DNA of 64,000 nt from an uncultured Clostridium sp. (GCF_900769625.1 NZ_CAAGHK010000082.1:1-64000), one strand, 5' to 3'; positions 18,591-28,279 are shown, counted from the first letter of the stretch. Notes: generated by a model from the letters alone, not told the origin. A program made the numbers and translations.

Positions 18591-19418
18591 CTATTTTATC
18601 ACTATATCTTCATTAAACCACTTTTCAGATATCTTTGTAGCTTCTCCATCTTCAATAACTTCATCTAAAGCTTTATTAAATGCTTCTACAAACTTAGTAT
18701 CACCTTTTCTCATTCCCACACCGTACTGTTCGTCTCCAAAATTATCAGTTAATATTTTATACTTTTCTTCGCCTCTTGCTTTTATATAATATCTTGCTAA
18801 TATTTCATCAACAACTATTGCATCAAGTCTTCTGCTTTCTAAATCCATTAACGCTTTATTATTATCATCAAATGTAACTAAATTTCCACCATCGAAAGTA
18901 CTCATTATATCTCCATCAGCTTCAACGGCATCAACTGCTGTTGACTGGTTTTGTGCTCCAACTTTCTTTCCAGCAAGATCACCTTTTGTATTAATAGGTG
19001 AATCTGCTAAAGTAACAATAATCTGGGTATTATTTAAATATGGCTTAGAAAATTCTACTTTTTCTTTTCTTTCATCATTGATAGAATATCCATTCCATAT
19101 TAAATCAATATTTCCCCCATTAAGTTCTGTTTCTTTCATGCTCCAGTTTATAGCCTGGAATTTAACCTTCTTATTTAATTTTTCACCAACTGCTTTTGCA
19201 AGTTCTACATCAAATCCTACTATTTCACCACTTTCATCCTTAAATCCCATAGGTACAAAAGTATCATCAAGCCCTATTACTAATTCCTCTTTATCCAAAG
19301 TGCTTGTATTGATTGTACTTGAATCATTCTTCGCATTTCCGCATCCTAATGCAGTTATTCCCATAGCTGTTACTATTCCTGCAATTACTATTTTTTTAAT
19401 AAGTCTATTTATCTTCAT
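18591..19418 (-). CDS. amino-acid ABC transporter substrate-binding lipoprotein
   Basis: A membrane-anchored extracellular receptor of 275 residues. The signal peptide is followed by the lipobox ALGC, so Cys26 or thereabouts is lipidated. The family 3 binding fold is shown by GFKDESGEIVGFDVELAKAV and by the second-lobe segment LAGKKVGAQNQST. ATG at 19418 has GGGGGCAT upstream. It leads the importer operon. The ligand is unresolved; cystine, glutamine and basic amino acids are all possible. Confidence 0.93.
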   Translation of the reverse strand: MKINRLIKKIVIAGIVTAMGITALGCGNAKNDSSTINTSTLDKEELVIGLDDTFVPMGFKDESGEIVGFDVELAKAVGEKLNKKVKFQAINWSMKETELNGGNIDLIWNGYSINDERKEKVEFSKPYLNNTQIIVTLADSPINTKGDLAGKKVGAQNQSTAVDAVEADGDIMSTFDGGNLVTFDDNNKALMDLESRRLDAIVVDEILARYYIKARGEEKYKILTDNFGDEQYGVGMRKGDTKFVEAFNKALDEVIEDGEATKISEKWFNEDIVIK

Positions 19419-19573
19419 AATATGCCCCCCTTGTTTAATCGCTTTTTCTATTCATTACTTTACCATACTAAAGTAATATATACAAGCTTTTTTTCATTTT
19501 CTTTACTATTAATTATTCTATGTGAAATTATAAATTTGGTCTTTTCTATAATATGTATTATTTAATATAAAAC

Positions 19574-19603
19574 AGACTGATTATAACTATCTATAACCAG
19601 TCT
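19574..19603. terminator. terminator after the coiled-coil lipoprotein gene
   Basis: AGACTGATTATA and TATAACCAGTCT pair with one mismatch, followed by T-rich DNA in the minus direction. Confidence 0.65.
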
Positions 19604-19623
19604 ATTTTAAAATCTTTTAAACT

Positions 19624-20139
19624 TTATTCACCAAATCTGTTTAATGCATTTTGCAGATTATCCATATGAGATTTTAATTCATCAACATTATCTGATACTT
19701 TATCCTTGTCGATAGGACTTTCAAAATTATCTATCCTGTCTTTAGTATCCTCAGCTTTTTCCTTAAGTTCATCAATTTTCTCATTTAATTCGCCTATCTT
19801 ATCTATAATATCTTCACTCTTAGTTTCAAGATCTGCATTGTCTATGGTATCCTTAAGCTCATCCATTTTTTCATTCAGCTCATCTATCTTGTCTTTAGTT
19901 TCACTATCAGTATCGTCCAATTTATCACTGATTTCTGATGGAGTCGTCTTTAATTTATCCATTAAATCAGATACCTTATCTGATTTAAAAATTTCATTTA
20001 CCTTATCACCTGATGGTTTTTCATCAGTATTTTCTTTTACTTCCAATATATAATCATCTTGAAGATTTAAACTGCAGCTTATCATTGAAAATGGCAGCAT
20101 GCATATTCCACATATTAAAATAATATTTTTTATTTTCAT
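19624..20139 (-). CDS. coiled-coil lipoprotein of unknown function
   Basis: A 171-residue acidic protein. It has a signal peptide with the lipobox MISC at about residues 19-22. From about residue 45 to 165 there are heptad-like repeats rich in D, E, K, L and I, including KIDELNEKMDELKDTIDNAD and KIGELNEKIDELKEKAEDTK. These two are near copies, so internal duplication is likely. It should form a long coiled coil on the outer face of the membrane. I do not recognise a family. It has its own terminator. Confidence 0.75.
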   Translation of the reverse strand: MKIKNIILICGICMLPFSMISCSLNLQDDYILEVKENTDEKPSGDKVNEIFKSDKVSDLMDKLKTTPSEISDKLDDTDSETKDKIDELNEKMDELKDTIDNADLETKSEDIIDKIGELNEKIDELKEKAEDTKDRIDNFESPIDKDKVSDNVDELKSHMDNLQNALNRFGE

Positions 20140-20349
20140 AATTTCACCTCAGCTAGTTTTTTGTACTGATAAGTATATATTAATACTTTTCTTCATATTA
20201 TGCAATTAAACAACAAATAAAAAATCAAACAGAGCTTATATAAGCATATATCAGTTTTATTTTATTTACCACAAAATTCAATTTACAATTAATAGTAAAT
20301 GGCTAATAATGAAAAAACATCCTAAAATTTAATTAGTTAAATATAAAAT

Positions 20350-20390
20350 AAGGACAAACTAAATACTTTCTTGTATCAGTTTATCCTTTT
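20350..20390 (-). terminator. terminator after the SPFH gene
   Basis: On the minus strand AAGGATAAACT pairs with AGTTTGTCCTT using one G-U pair, followed by T-rich sequence. It lies just past the stop at 20411. Confidence 0.65.
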
Positions 20391-20410
20391 AAAACTTATT
20401 TAAAATATAA

Positions 20411-21361
20411 CTACTCTGATTTTTTAATATCTTTTAATGTATCAGCAATAGCTGCTATGCTACCTAATGAAGATAAAGTTTCATTTGGAAGTATTAGTTT
20501 GTTAGCAGGATTATTGGCCATTTCTTTAAGAGCTTCAACCTGTTTCAATGCGATAACTCTTTCATCAGTTCCAGAATCAATTATCGCTTTATTGACCTTC
20601 ATAATTGCTTCTGATTCAGCTATTGCAATCTGTTCAATAGCCTTAGCTTTACCTTCTGCTTCTAATAACTGAGATTCTCTAAGACCTTCTGCTCTTCTTA
20701 TATTCGCTTCCTTCTCAGCTTCTGCTTTTAATATCTGAGATCTCTTTTCACCTTCTGCCTTTTCTACCTGTGACTGTCTTAAACCTTCTGCCTGAAGAAT
20801 CATTGCTCTCTTATCTCTTTCAGCCTTCATCTGTTTTTCCATTGCCTGTTGTATTTCAGCAGGTGGCACGATATTTTTAATTTCTACAGATAATATTTTA
20901 ATACCATAAGCATCTGTAACTTCATCGATTATTGTAAGTAAATCCTGATTTATAGTATCTCTTCCTGATAACACTTCATCTAAAGTCATGTTACCTATAA
21001 TATTTCTTATGTTTGTTGTTGCTGAATATACAATACCAGCTTTATAGTCTTCTATATTATATACTGCATCTCTTGGATTTAATAATTTGTAAAATATAAC
21101 ATTATCAACTGAGATTTTTACGTTATCTTTAGTGATAACTGATTGTGGTGGTACATCTAATATTTGTTGTTTTGTTGATACTCTCTTTCTGACAAAATCA
21201 ACAAATGGAATTATAAAATGCCACCCTGGTTCAAGGACTCTGTCAAATTGTCCAAACCTTTCTACAACATATAAATAACCTGTATTTACAATTTTGATTG
21301 ATGATAATATTACCATTACTACAATAAATAATATTACTCCTATAATTATTTTTGCTATCAT
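20411..21361 (-). CDS. SPFH/band 7 membrane protein (QmcA/stomatin type)
   Basis: A 316-residue membrane-associated scaffold protein. An N-terminal helix (about residues 2-22) is followed by the SPFH domain, with VVERFGQFDRVLEPGWHFI near 33-51 and ATTNIRNIIGNMTLDEVLSG near 113. The C-terminal half is a coiled coil rich in alanine and glutamate with repeated 'RRAEGLRESQ' units. The family forms large oligomers at membranes. It follows an NfeD-type gene by two bases, the usual SPFH/NfeD partnership. Confidence 0.92.
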   Translation of the reverse strand: MIAKIIIGVILFIVVMVILSSIKIVNTGYLYVVERFGQFDRVLEPGWHFIIPFVDFVRKRVSTKQQILDVPPQSVITKDNVKISVDNVIFYKLLNPRDAVYNIEDYKAGIVYSATTNIRNIIGNMTLDEVLSGRDTINQDLLTIIDEVTDAYGIKILSVEIKNIVPPAEIQQAMEKQMKAERDKRAMILQAEGLRQSQVEKAEGEKRSQILKAEAEKEANIRRAEGLRESQLLEAEGKAKAIEQIAIAESEAIMKVNKAIIDSGTDERVIALKQVEALKEMANNPANKLILPNETLSSLGSIAAIADTLKDIKKSE

Positions 21362-21363
21362 AT

Positions 21364-21795
21364 TTATTCCTCCTCAACCTTCTTAATTAAAAACTTTATT
21401 CCATCTATACCGGTAATTTCAAATTTATCTCCAGGTTCTATTATTATACCTGTATTTACTACTGTCCAATATTCTCCTCCAATTTTTAACTGACCTTTAT
21501 CTTTTATTTCCTTATCAGATTCAATAACTTTTCCTATATAGTTTTCTTCCATAAGCGGCGTTCTTGTGAATCCTTTTTTAAACTTTTTCTTCAGCCATGG
21601 ATATCCTGCTGCTATTGATATTATATTCACAATTGAAAATACTATAACCTGTACTGCAATACTAGTTTCCATAGAAGCACATATTGCAGCTGCAACAGCA
21701 CCAGCAGAAAGTAGTACAAAACAGAAGCTGCTTGATAATATATCAATTGCAAAGACACCTATTCCCACAAGTATCCAAATAATAACTGATTCCAT
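21364..21795 (-). CDS. NfeD-like short membrane protein
   Basis: The start is the ATG at 21795, behind AGGAGGGG, giving 143 residues; the frame continues upstream without support. It has two to three membrane helices in the first 75 residues, including IIWILVGIGVFAIDILSSSF, then a small OB-fold-like C-terminal domain (LMEENYIGKVIESDKEIKDK). It lacks the serine-protease domain of long NfeD. It lies two bases before the SPFH gene, which points to a joint role in membrane organisation. Confidence 0.88.
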   Translation of the reverse strand: MESVIIWILVGIGVFAIDILSSSFCFVLLSAGAVAAAICASMETSIAVQVIVFSIVNIISIAAGYPWLKKKFKKGFTRTPLMEENYIGKVIESDKEIKDKGQLKIGGEYWTVVNTGIIIEPGDKFEITGIDGIKFLIKKVEEE

Positions 21796-21903
21796 ATCTA
21801 TCCCCCTCCTTTTATTATATACTTCTTTTTTAAATTTATTGGTGTTATTTTCCACTTTTATTATACAGTATATTCAAATATATTTCAAGTTATTTTTTAT
21901 TAT

Positions 21904-21930
21904 AAAAAGAGTTATAAAATAACTCTTTTT
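21904..21930. terminator. hairpin with T-run between divergent genes
   Basis: AAAAAGAGTTAT and ATAACTCTTTTT pair perfectly. It looks like a bidirectional terminator but lies upstream of the divergent nfeD-like and nadE genes, so no gene clearly needs it. A lost gene or an attenuator is possible. Confidence 0.5.
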
Positions 21931-22094
21931 GTTGTTTCATTTAAAACCTTGCTTTTCACTATATTACTTACATATGTAACTTACATAATCCTCCCATCTA
22001 CTTTAATAATAGATAACATTACGCCTATCATTATTTTCAATTTGCAAAAAATGTTGATAGTTTATTATATTGACGCTATCAACTAAAAATATTA

Positions 22095-22133
22095 ATATTA
22101 AATGAAAAAGAATAATATTTTTTCATTTAATAT
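22095..22133. repeat. 15-bp perfect inverted repeat upstream of nadE
   Basis: ATATTAAATGAAAAA (22095-22109) and TTTTTCATTTAATAT (22119-22133) pair perfectly around a 9-nt loop. It lies about 150 bp before the nadE start and could be an operator or a leader structure. The remainder of 21796-22284 shows no gene. Confidence 0.6.
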
Positions 22134-22284
22134 CAGTAATAAGAATATTCTTCTTGATAATCGTTTTAGTTTTTATATTTAATTTTTAAAGAGGATATAT
22201 TTCTTATGTTGAGCAAAATATATTCATATATAACTAATTAAAACATTGAGAAAACTTAGCATAGAAAATATAAGGAGTGATAAT

Positions 22285-24183
22285 ATGGATTTTATTAAAG
22301 TTGCAGCAGCATGTCCAAATACACGTGTAAGCGATGTCGATTATAATATTGAAAATATTTTAATTTGTATAAATGAAGCAGTAGAAAAAAACTGTAAATT
22401 TATAGTTTTTCCTGAACTTTGCGTTACATCTTATACATGTGGAGATTTGTTTCTTCAAGAGCATCTTTTAAGGAAAGCTGATGAAGGTATTGAAGCACTT
22501 TTAAACAGTACCAAAGATTTAGATATGCTTATTGCTGTAGGTTCTACTCTTGTAACAGGAAACACGCTATATAATTGTGCATACCTTTTATTTAAAGGAA
22601 AAATCCTCGGCATAGTGCCAAAATCTTATATACCTAACTATAGTGAGTTCTATGAGAAAAGATGGTTTACTGAAGGAATTTCTATTACCAATCAAAAAGT
22701 AGACCTGTCTTTCCAAAAAGACATACCATTTGGAACAGATTTAATTTTCTCATCAAACCTTGGCAACTTTGGTGTTGAAATATGTGAAGACTTATGGGTT
22801 ACAATACCACCAAGTTCTTATCTTTCACTTATGGGTGCACATATAATCGGTAACCTATCTGCTTCAAATGAATTAGTAAGTAAAGCTGATTACAGAAAAA
22901 GCTTGATTTCTAATCAAAGCGCACGTTCTATGTGTAGCTACATATATTCTTCAGCAGGTGTACATGAATCCTCAACAGATGTATTATTCAGCGGTCATCT
23001 TCTGATAAGTGAGAATGGAACTTTATTAAAAGAAAATAAAAGATTCCAGAGAGACAATGAAGTTATTTACAGCGATGTAGATTTATTCAGACTAAAAGCA
23101 GAAAGAATGAAAAATTTAAGCTTCAGAGATGCATCTAAATTCATAAACAAAGTTCCTTCAATAGTAAAATTCGAATTTACAGATACTGCACTTAAGGACT
23201 TTGACAGATTTATTGATAAGCATCCTTTCGTTCCCTCTTCTGAACACGAAAGAGATTTAAGATGCAGAGAAATATTTAATATCCAAGCTGCAAGCCTTGC
23301 TAAAAGATTAGAACATACACATTCAGAAAAAGCTGTTGTCGGTATTTCAGGAGGACTTGACTCAACTCTAGCTTTACTTGTTATTGTAAAAACATTTGAA
23401 CTTTTAAATTTAGATAAACAGAATATTGTAACAATAACTATGCCTGGTTTCGGAACTACCGACAGGACATACAATAATGCTCTTGATCTCTGCCGAGAAC
23501 TTGGAACTGATTTGAGAGAAATAAACATTGTCAAAGCAGCACTTCAGCATTTTGAAGATATAGGACATGATAAAAATATTCATGATGTAACATACGAAAA
23601 TGTTCAGGCAAGAGAAAGAACTCAAATATTAATGGACATTGCTAATAAAGAAAGAGGCCTTTTAATAGGTACTGGTGATCTTTCTGAATTAGCCTTAGGA
23701 TGGTGCACTTATAATGGGGACCATATGTCAATGTATTCTGTAAATCCATCAATTCCAAAGACACTTGTGAGATATCTTGTTAAATACGTAGCCCAAAATG
23801 AATCTAATGCAATAGTAAGCGATACTTTAATGGATATACTTGATACTCCAGTAAGTCCTGAACTGCTTCCTAAAGATTCAAATGGTGAAATTGCACAGAA
23901 AACCGAAGATATCGTAGGACCTTATGAACTTCATGATTTCTTCTTATATCATTTTATAAAACATGGTTCTACAAAAGAAAGAATCCAATTCCTTGCAGAA
24001 CATGCATTTAAAAATGATTACTCTCCAGAGGAAATTAAAAAATGGCTTGATAAATTTATGTACAGATTCTTTACTCAGCAGTTTAAGAGAAGTGCCCTTC
24101 CTGATGGTCCAAAAGTTGGAAGTATTTCTTTAAGTCCAAGAGGAGATTTCAGAATGCCTTCTGATGCACAGCCTTGGAGCTGA
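22285..24183 (+). CDS. nadE: glutamine-dependent NAD+ synthetase
   Basis: NadE converts nicotinic acid adenine dinucleotide to NAD+, using glutamine as nitrogen donor. The ATG at 22285 follows AAGGAGTGATAAT, giving 632 residues. The N-terminal nitrilase-type domain shows its Glu-Lys-Cys triad in FPELCVTSY, VPKSYIPNY and FGVEICEDLW. The C-terminal synthetase has the ATP pyrophosphatase loop SGGLDSTLALL near residue 355 and GTGDLSELALGWCTYNGDH. It is monocistronic with a long-stem terminator downstream. Confidence 0.96.
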   Translation: MDFIKVAAACPNTRVSDVDYNIENILICINEAVEKNCKFIVFPELCVTSYTCGDLFLQEHLLRKADEGIEALLNSTKDLDMLIAVGSTLVTGNTLYNCAYLLFKGKILGIVPKSYIPNYSEFYEKRWFTEGISITNQKVDLSFQKDIPFGTDLIFSSNLGNFGVEICEDLWVTIPPSSYLSLMGAHIIGNLSASNELVSKADYRKSLISNQSARSMCSYIYSSAGVHESSTDVLFSGHLLISENGTLLKENKRFQRDNEVIYSDVDLFRLKAERMKNLSFRDASKFINKVPSIVKFEFTDTALKDFDRFIDKHPFVPSSEHERDLRCREIFNIQAASLAKRLEHTHSEKAVVGISGGLDSTLALLVIVKTFELLNLDKQNIVTITMPGFGTTDRTYNNALDLCRELGTDLREINIVKAALQHFEDIGHDKNIHDVTYENVQARERTQILMDIANKERGLLIGTGDLSELALGWCTYNGDHMSMYSVNPSIPKTLVRYLVKYVAQNESNAIVSDTLMDILDTPVSPELLPKDSNGEIAQKTEDIVGPYELHDFFLYHFIKHGSTKERIQFLAEHAFKNDYSPEEIKKWLDKFMYRFFTQQFKRSALPDGPKVGSISLSPRGDFRMPSDAQPWS

Positions 24184-24252
24184 TTCAAATTCAACTAATA
24201 ATAAACATCTAAATATATCATGATTGCATTGAATTAAATATCTTTTATGCAG

Positions 24253-24345
24253 CCATAAACGGATTCATTTAACGCTAAAGTATATATGAAGTGTTGTTTA
24301 ATATAACTCCATATACTCTGCACAAATGAATCTTTTATTTATTTT
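24253..24345 (+). terminator. long-stem terminator-like hairpin after nadE
   Basis: GATTCATTT pairs with AAATGAATC and inner AGTATAT pairs with ATATACT. The 3' side runs into T-rich DNA. It starts about 70 nt past the nadE stop. Confidence 0.5.
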
Positions 24346-24461
24346 TCAATACAACTGTATAATTTTATAAATGAAATTAAAATATAAATAATTACATTAT
24401 GATTTTTACCTTTTTTAATAATAAAGAACTATAATTACTTTTAATAAATATACAATTTAAC

Positions 24462-24507
24462 CAATAAAACCATTTTATTATTTTAAAATAATAAAATGGT
24501 TTTATTG
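24462..24507. repeat. 46-bp perfect palindrome upstream of ilvE
   Basis: CAATAAAACCATTTTATTAT (24462-24481) begins a 23-bp arm that is mirrored exactly by the following 23 bp ending GGTTTTATTG at 24507. There is no loop. It could be a bidirectional terminator, an operator or a cruciform. It lies 119 bp before ilvE. Confidence 0.7.
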
Positions 24508-24626
24508 AGTATATATTAATATTTTATCACTTTTTATGCTGAATTGTAGAATTTTTTTCCAATTAGTGCTAAAATATATGTTATCGAATAACTTGGCAAT
24601 AAGCCTAAAGATATGGAGGAATTAAA

Positions 24627-25655
24627 ATGGGGAAAAAAGCTGATATAGACTGGGGTAAATTAGGATTTAGTTACTTAAAGACAGATTATCGTTATATTTC
24701 AGTCTGGAAAGATGGAAAATGGGATGAGGGTAAACTTACAACAGATAATACTCTTCATATAAGCGAGGCATCACCTGTTCTTCATTATGGACAAAGCTGC
24801 TTTGAAGGATTAAAAGCATACACTACAAAAGAAGGCAAGATTCAATTATTCAGACCTAATAGAAATGCTGCTCGTATGAATGAAAGCTGTGACAGACTTC
24901 TTATGCCACACGTTCCTGAAGAAAAATTCATCGATGCATGTATGCAGGTTGTAAAAGCTAACGAAAAGTATGTACCACCATACGGAACTGGTGCAACATT
25001 ATATATAAGACCTATCTTAATGGGTGTTGGAGATAACATAGGTGTTAAGCCTGCTACAGAATATATCTTTACAGTATTCTGTATGCCAGTTGGACCTTAC
25101 TTCTCAGGTGGATTAAAACCATGTAACTTTGTTGTACAAGATGAATATGACAGAGCTGCTCCTAAAGGAACTGGTAAACAAAAAGTTGGTGGTAACTATG
25201 CTGCTTCATTACAAGCTCATAAGATTGCTGCTGAAGGAGGATATGCTGATTGTATTTACTTAGATCCAGCAACTCATACAAAAATTGATGAAGTTGGTGC
25301 TGCAAACTTTATAGGTATTACAAAGAAAGGTGAATTTGTAACTCCTAAGTCATCATCAATTTTACCAAGTATCACAAAATACTCTTTATTATACATTGCG
25401 GAGCATTACTTAAATATGCCTGTGTTCGAAAGAGATGTTTTTGTAGACAAGCTTGATGAATTTGCTGAAGCAGGTGCATGTGGTACTGCTGCTGTTATAA
25501 CTCCAATCGGTGCTATTGACTTCAAAGGCAAGAGAACTGTATTCCACAGCGAGACTGAAGTAGGACCTACAATTGAAAAATTATATAATATACTTTATGG
25601 AATCCAGATGGGTGATGTTGAAGCTCCTGAAGGATGGATTTATGAAATAAAATAA
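24627..25655 (+). CDS. ilvE: branched-chain amino-acid aminotransferase
   Basis: A PLP enzyme that transfers the amino group between glutamate and the keto acids of leucine, isoleucine and valine. The 342 residues match the class II (fold IV) branched-chain type. LHYGQSCFEGLKAY near residues 50-63, RPNRNAARMN and GTGKQKVGGNYAAS near 187-200 (with the PLP lysine in this region) are conserved. ATG follows TATGGAGG. It is monocistronic, with a large palindrome upstream and a terminator downstream. Confidence 0.95.
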   Translation: MGKKADIDWGKLGFSYLKTDYRYISVWKDGKWDEGKLTTDNTLHISEASPVLHYGQSCFEGLKAYTTKEGKIQLFRPNRNAARMNESCDRLLMPHVPEEKFIDACMQVVKANEKYVPPYGTGATLYIRPILMGVGDNIGVKPATEYIFTVFCMPVGPYFSGGLKPCNFVVQDEYDRAAPKGTGKQKVGGNYAASLQAHKIAAEGGYADCIYLDPATHTKIDEVGAANFIGITKKGEFVTPKSSSILPSITKYSLLYIAEHYLNMPVFERDVFVDKLDEFAEAGACGTAAVITPIGAIDFKGKRTVFHSETEVGPTIEKLYNILYGIQMGDVEAPEGWIYEIK

Positions 25656-25671
25656 CATCTCTTAAAATTTT

Positions 25672-25706
25672 GAACCAGATATTCAGTCATTTCGAATATC
25701 TGGTTC
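25672..25706. terminator. bidirectional terminator between ilvE and trxA
   Basis: GAACCAGATATTC and GAATATCTGGTTC pair perfectly around a 9-nt loop, followed by TTTTATAT on the plus strand. Confidence 0.85.
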
Positions 25707-25746
25707 CTTTTATATATATTAACCGTAAATTATCGTCATCCGCATT

Positions 25747-26061
25747 TTATAAATTATCATTTATAACTTCCTTAATTATATCTTTAGGTACAAATCCCAA
25801 TATCTCATCTACTTCTTTTCCATTCTTAAAAAAAATAAGCTTTGGTATACTTCTAATATCATATCTGTTCGATGCTTTAGGATTATCATCTACATCTATT
25901 CTGACAATCTTAACATTTTTATTTTCCTTTGATATAGTTTCTAAAATCGGAGAAAGCATTTTACATGGTCCACACCAGGTTGCAAAAAAATCTACAATTA
26001 CAAGTCTAGTGCTCATCAATACTTCACGAGTAAAATTATTATCATCCACAATTTTTATCAT
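25747..26061 (-). CDS. trxA: thioredoxin
   Basis: A 104-residue cytoplasmic disulfide reductase. The active site WCGPCKM is in its usual position (near residue 29), and the cis-proline segment RSIPKLIFF follows near 73. The ATG follows TAGAGGGATATT. No thioredoxin reductase is adjacent. It is a small monocistronic gene convergent with ilvE. Confidence 0.95.
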   Translation of the reverse strand: MIKIVDDNNFTREVLMSTRLVIVDFFATWCGPCKMLSPILETISKENKNVKIVRIDVDDNPKASNRYDIRSIPKLIFFKNGKEVDEILGFVPKDIIKEVINDNL

Positions 26062-26187
26062 AATATCCCTCTATTCACATAGCTTTATATTCAGATTGTT
26101 CTATAAGACTACAATTAATCTTTTTAATTTTTATCATGATATTATAATATTCCGATATCATTTTTTTGTTAATACTATAATTTCATG

Positions 26188-26228
26188 TAATTAAAGCATA
26201 CAATCAAAACGACTGTATGCTTTAATTA
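26188..26228. terminator. terminator after the ABC exporter
   Basis: TAATTAAAGCATACA (26188-26202) and TGTATGCTTTAATTA (26214-26228) pair perfectly. The right arm reaches the exporter stop at 26230. Confidence 0.85.
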
Positions 26229-26229
26229 C

Positions 26230-27936
26230 TTAAAATGATGATATTTTATGAAGCTTGCTATACTCTCCTCCAGATTCAATAAGATTATCATGCGAACCTC
26301 TTTCTATTATGCCTCTGTTACCCATAACTACTATTTCATCGGCATTTTTTATCGTTGATAATCTATGTGCTACAACTATTGTTGTTCTTCCTTTACAAAG
26401 CTTTTCTAATGATTCCTGAATTATTTTTTCAGTTACATTATCAAGTGCTGATGTTGCTTCATCAAGTATAAGGATTGCTGGATTTTTAAGGAATACTCTA
26501 GCAATAGATATTCTCTGCTTCTGTCCTCCTGAAAGTTTTACACCTCTTTCTCCTATATATGTATCATATCCTTCTGGAAGACCTTCAATAAATTCATGTA
26601 TGTTTGCCATCTTGGCAGCTTTTATTAATTCTTCCTCAGTAGCATTTCTTTTACCAAAAAGAATATTATCTCTTATTGTTCCTGTAAAAAGAAATACTTC
26701 CTGCTGTACAATACCTATATTGGCTCTTAACGAATCAAGTTTAACATCATAAATGCTTTTTCCATCAATTAGAATGTCACCTCTGTCAACTGTATAGAAC
26801 CTTGGAATAAGATTACAGAATGTTGTTTTTCCTCCTCCAGAGGCTCCAACTAGTGCAAGCATTTTACCCTTTTCAATTTTTATGGATATATTATTAAGAA
26901 CATTTTTTCCTTCGTAACTGAAATCAACATTCCTAAATTCTATTTCTCCCTGCACATTTTTCAATTCAACAGCATCTTCTTTATCCTTTTCAGTTTCATA
27001 ATTCATTATTTCTATATATCTTTGGAACCCTGTAATTCCATTCTGGAACTGCTCCATAAAATCTATTAATTTTTTAATCGGCTGAGTAAACATCTTTATG
27101 AACAGCATATATGCCATAAAGTCACCTATATCTATTACTCCTTTAAAAGTAAATAACCCTCCGCCAATGAGTCCAACGTAATTTAAGATGTCTAATCCAA
27201 ATCCAGAACCAGAAAAATATTCTGCCATTACTTTATATGCTCTGCTTCTGGCTTTCATAAATTTCACATTACCTTCTTCGAATTTTTCTTCTTCAGATTT
27301 ATGGCTTACAAAAGCTTTTGATATCTTTATACCAGAGATACTGTTTTCAAGTGCTGCATTAACAGCTCCTGTCTTAACTTTTGTTTCCATGAATGCCCTG
27401 CTCATTTTTTTTCTCTCAAATAAAGTGAACATAACTATGAATGGTATAAAAGCAAAAATAAGAATAGTAAGTGGTACATTAATAGTACATAGAATTATAA
27501 ATGACCCAACAAGCATTACCGTAGAAATAAACAAATCTTCTGGTCCATGATGTGCAAGTTCAGAAATATCCATAAGATCATTTATTATTCTAGACATTAT
27601 ATCTCCAGTTTTATTGTTATCAAAATAACTGTTAGGAAGTCTTTGAAGATGCTTAAACACATCTCTTCTCATATCTCCCTGCATACTTACACCAATAATA
27701 TGTCCATAATACTGCATAAAATAAGTACATCCTGCTTTTACCATAAATATTATAATAAGCACTACTGCAAATATTCCAATCATTTTCAAATTTTTATTTG
27801 GAATAGAATCATTTAAAAGATTCCTTGTCATAATTGGATAAACAAGGTCACATATAGAAGCAATAAATGCTGCTATAAGATCTAATATAAAAATAGTCCT
27901 GTATGGTTTATAAAATGAAATAAATTTTTTTATCAT
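26230..27936 (-). CDS. MsbA/BmrA-type ABC exporter
   Basis: A half-transporter with six membrane helices followed by an ATPase, working as a dimer. I place the start at the ATG at 27936 (MIKKFISFYKPYRT), with AAAGGA seven bases before it, giving 568 residues, the family's usual size. The longer frame upstream overlaps an opposite gene and lacks support. GASGGGKTTF is Walker A and LSGGQKQRISIARVF the signature; IVVAHRLSTI is the H-loop. Drug or lipid export are the common roles; the substrate cannot be predicted. Confidence 0.93.
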   Translation of the reverse strand: MIKKFISFYKPYRTIFILDLIAAFIASICDLVYPIMTRNLLNDSIPNKNLKMIGIFAVVLIIIFMVKAGCTYFMQYYGHIIGVSMQGDMRRDVFKHLQRLPNSYFDNNKTGDIMSRIINDLMDISELAHHGPEDLFISTVMLVGSFIILCTINVPLTILIFAFIPFIVMFTLFERKKMSRAFMETKVKTGAVNAALENSISGIKISKAFVSHKSEEEKFEEGNVKFMKARSRAYKVMAEYFSGSGFGLDILNYVGLIGGGLFTFKGVIDIGDFMAYMLFIKMFTQPIKKLIDFMEQFQNGITGFQRYIEIMNYETEKDKEDAVELKNVQGEIEFRNVDFSYEGKNVLNNISIKIEKGKMLALVGASGGGKTTFCNLIPRFYTVDRGDILIDGKSIYDVKLDSLRANIGIVQQEVFLFTGTIRDNILFGKRNATEEELIKAAKMANIHEFIEGLPEGYDTYIGERGVKLSGGQKQRISIARVFLKNPAILILDEATSALDNVTEKIIQESLEKLCKGRTTIVVAHRLSTIKNADEIVVMGNRGIIERGSHDNLIESGGEYSKLHKISSF

Positions 27937-28027
27937 GTTTTTTCCTTTCATATGAATAAAAATTAAATAGCTTGTATATAATTTAGAATACGATACATAA
28001 TTTTTAATATATAAGGTGGTGTCAAGT

Positions 28028-28279
28028 ATGATAAGAAAGACTTTTAATTTTGTTAATATGATTTTTGCTGTATCGCTTTCAATAATTGCATTAAATTTAA
28101 CTACAAGCAATATGAATCCCAATAGGTTTTTCCCATTAATTTTTGTTTTAATAGGATTCTGCAATACGCTATTAGGAATCAATTTATTAAATGATAATAA
28201 AAAAATATTAAGTTTTTTCAGCTTTGTACTAGCTGCTTTTATGTTCATAAGCGTTGGAAGCAACATCATCTTCTCATGA
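28028..28279 (+). CDS. small two-helix membrane protein
   Basis: An 83-residue protein with ATG at 28028 preceded by AAGGTGGTG. It is largely hydrophobic, with probable helices at about residues 8-25 and 35-52 and a third segment from 60 to 80. No known family is recognised. It is divergent from the ABC exporter, 91 bp apart, and might share its regulation. Confidence 0.65.
   Translation: MIRKTFNFVNMIFAVSLSIIALNLTTSNMNPNRFFPLIFVLIGFCNTLLGINLLNDNKKILSFFSFVLAAFMFISVGSNIIFS

Noticed and set aside
20411..21795. SPFH/NfeD pair as a new system.
   Set aside because: It is a widely known gene pair with expected spacing.
28028..28279. Dismissing the 83-residue plus-strand frame as a shadow of the exporter.
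   Set aside because: It lies outside the corrected exporter gene, has a good ribosome site and looks like a membrane protein, so I kept it as a gene.
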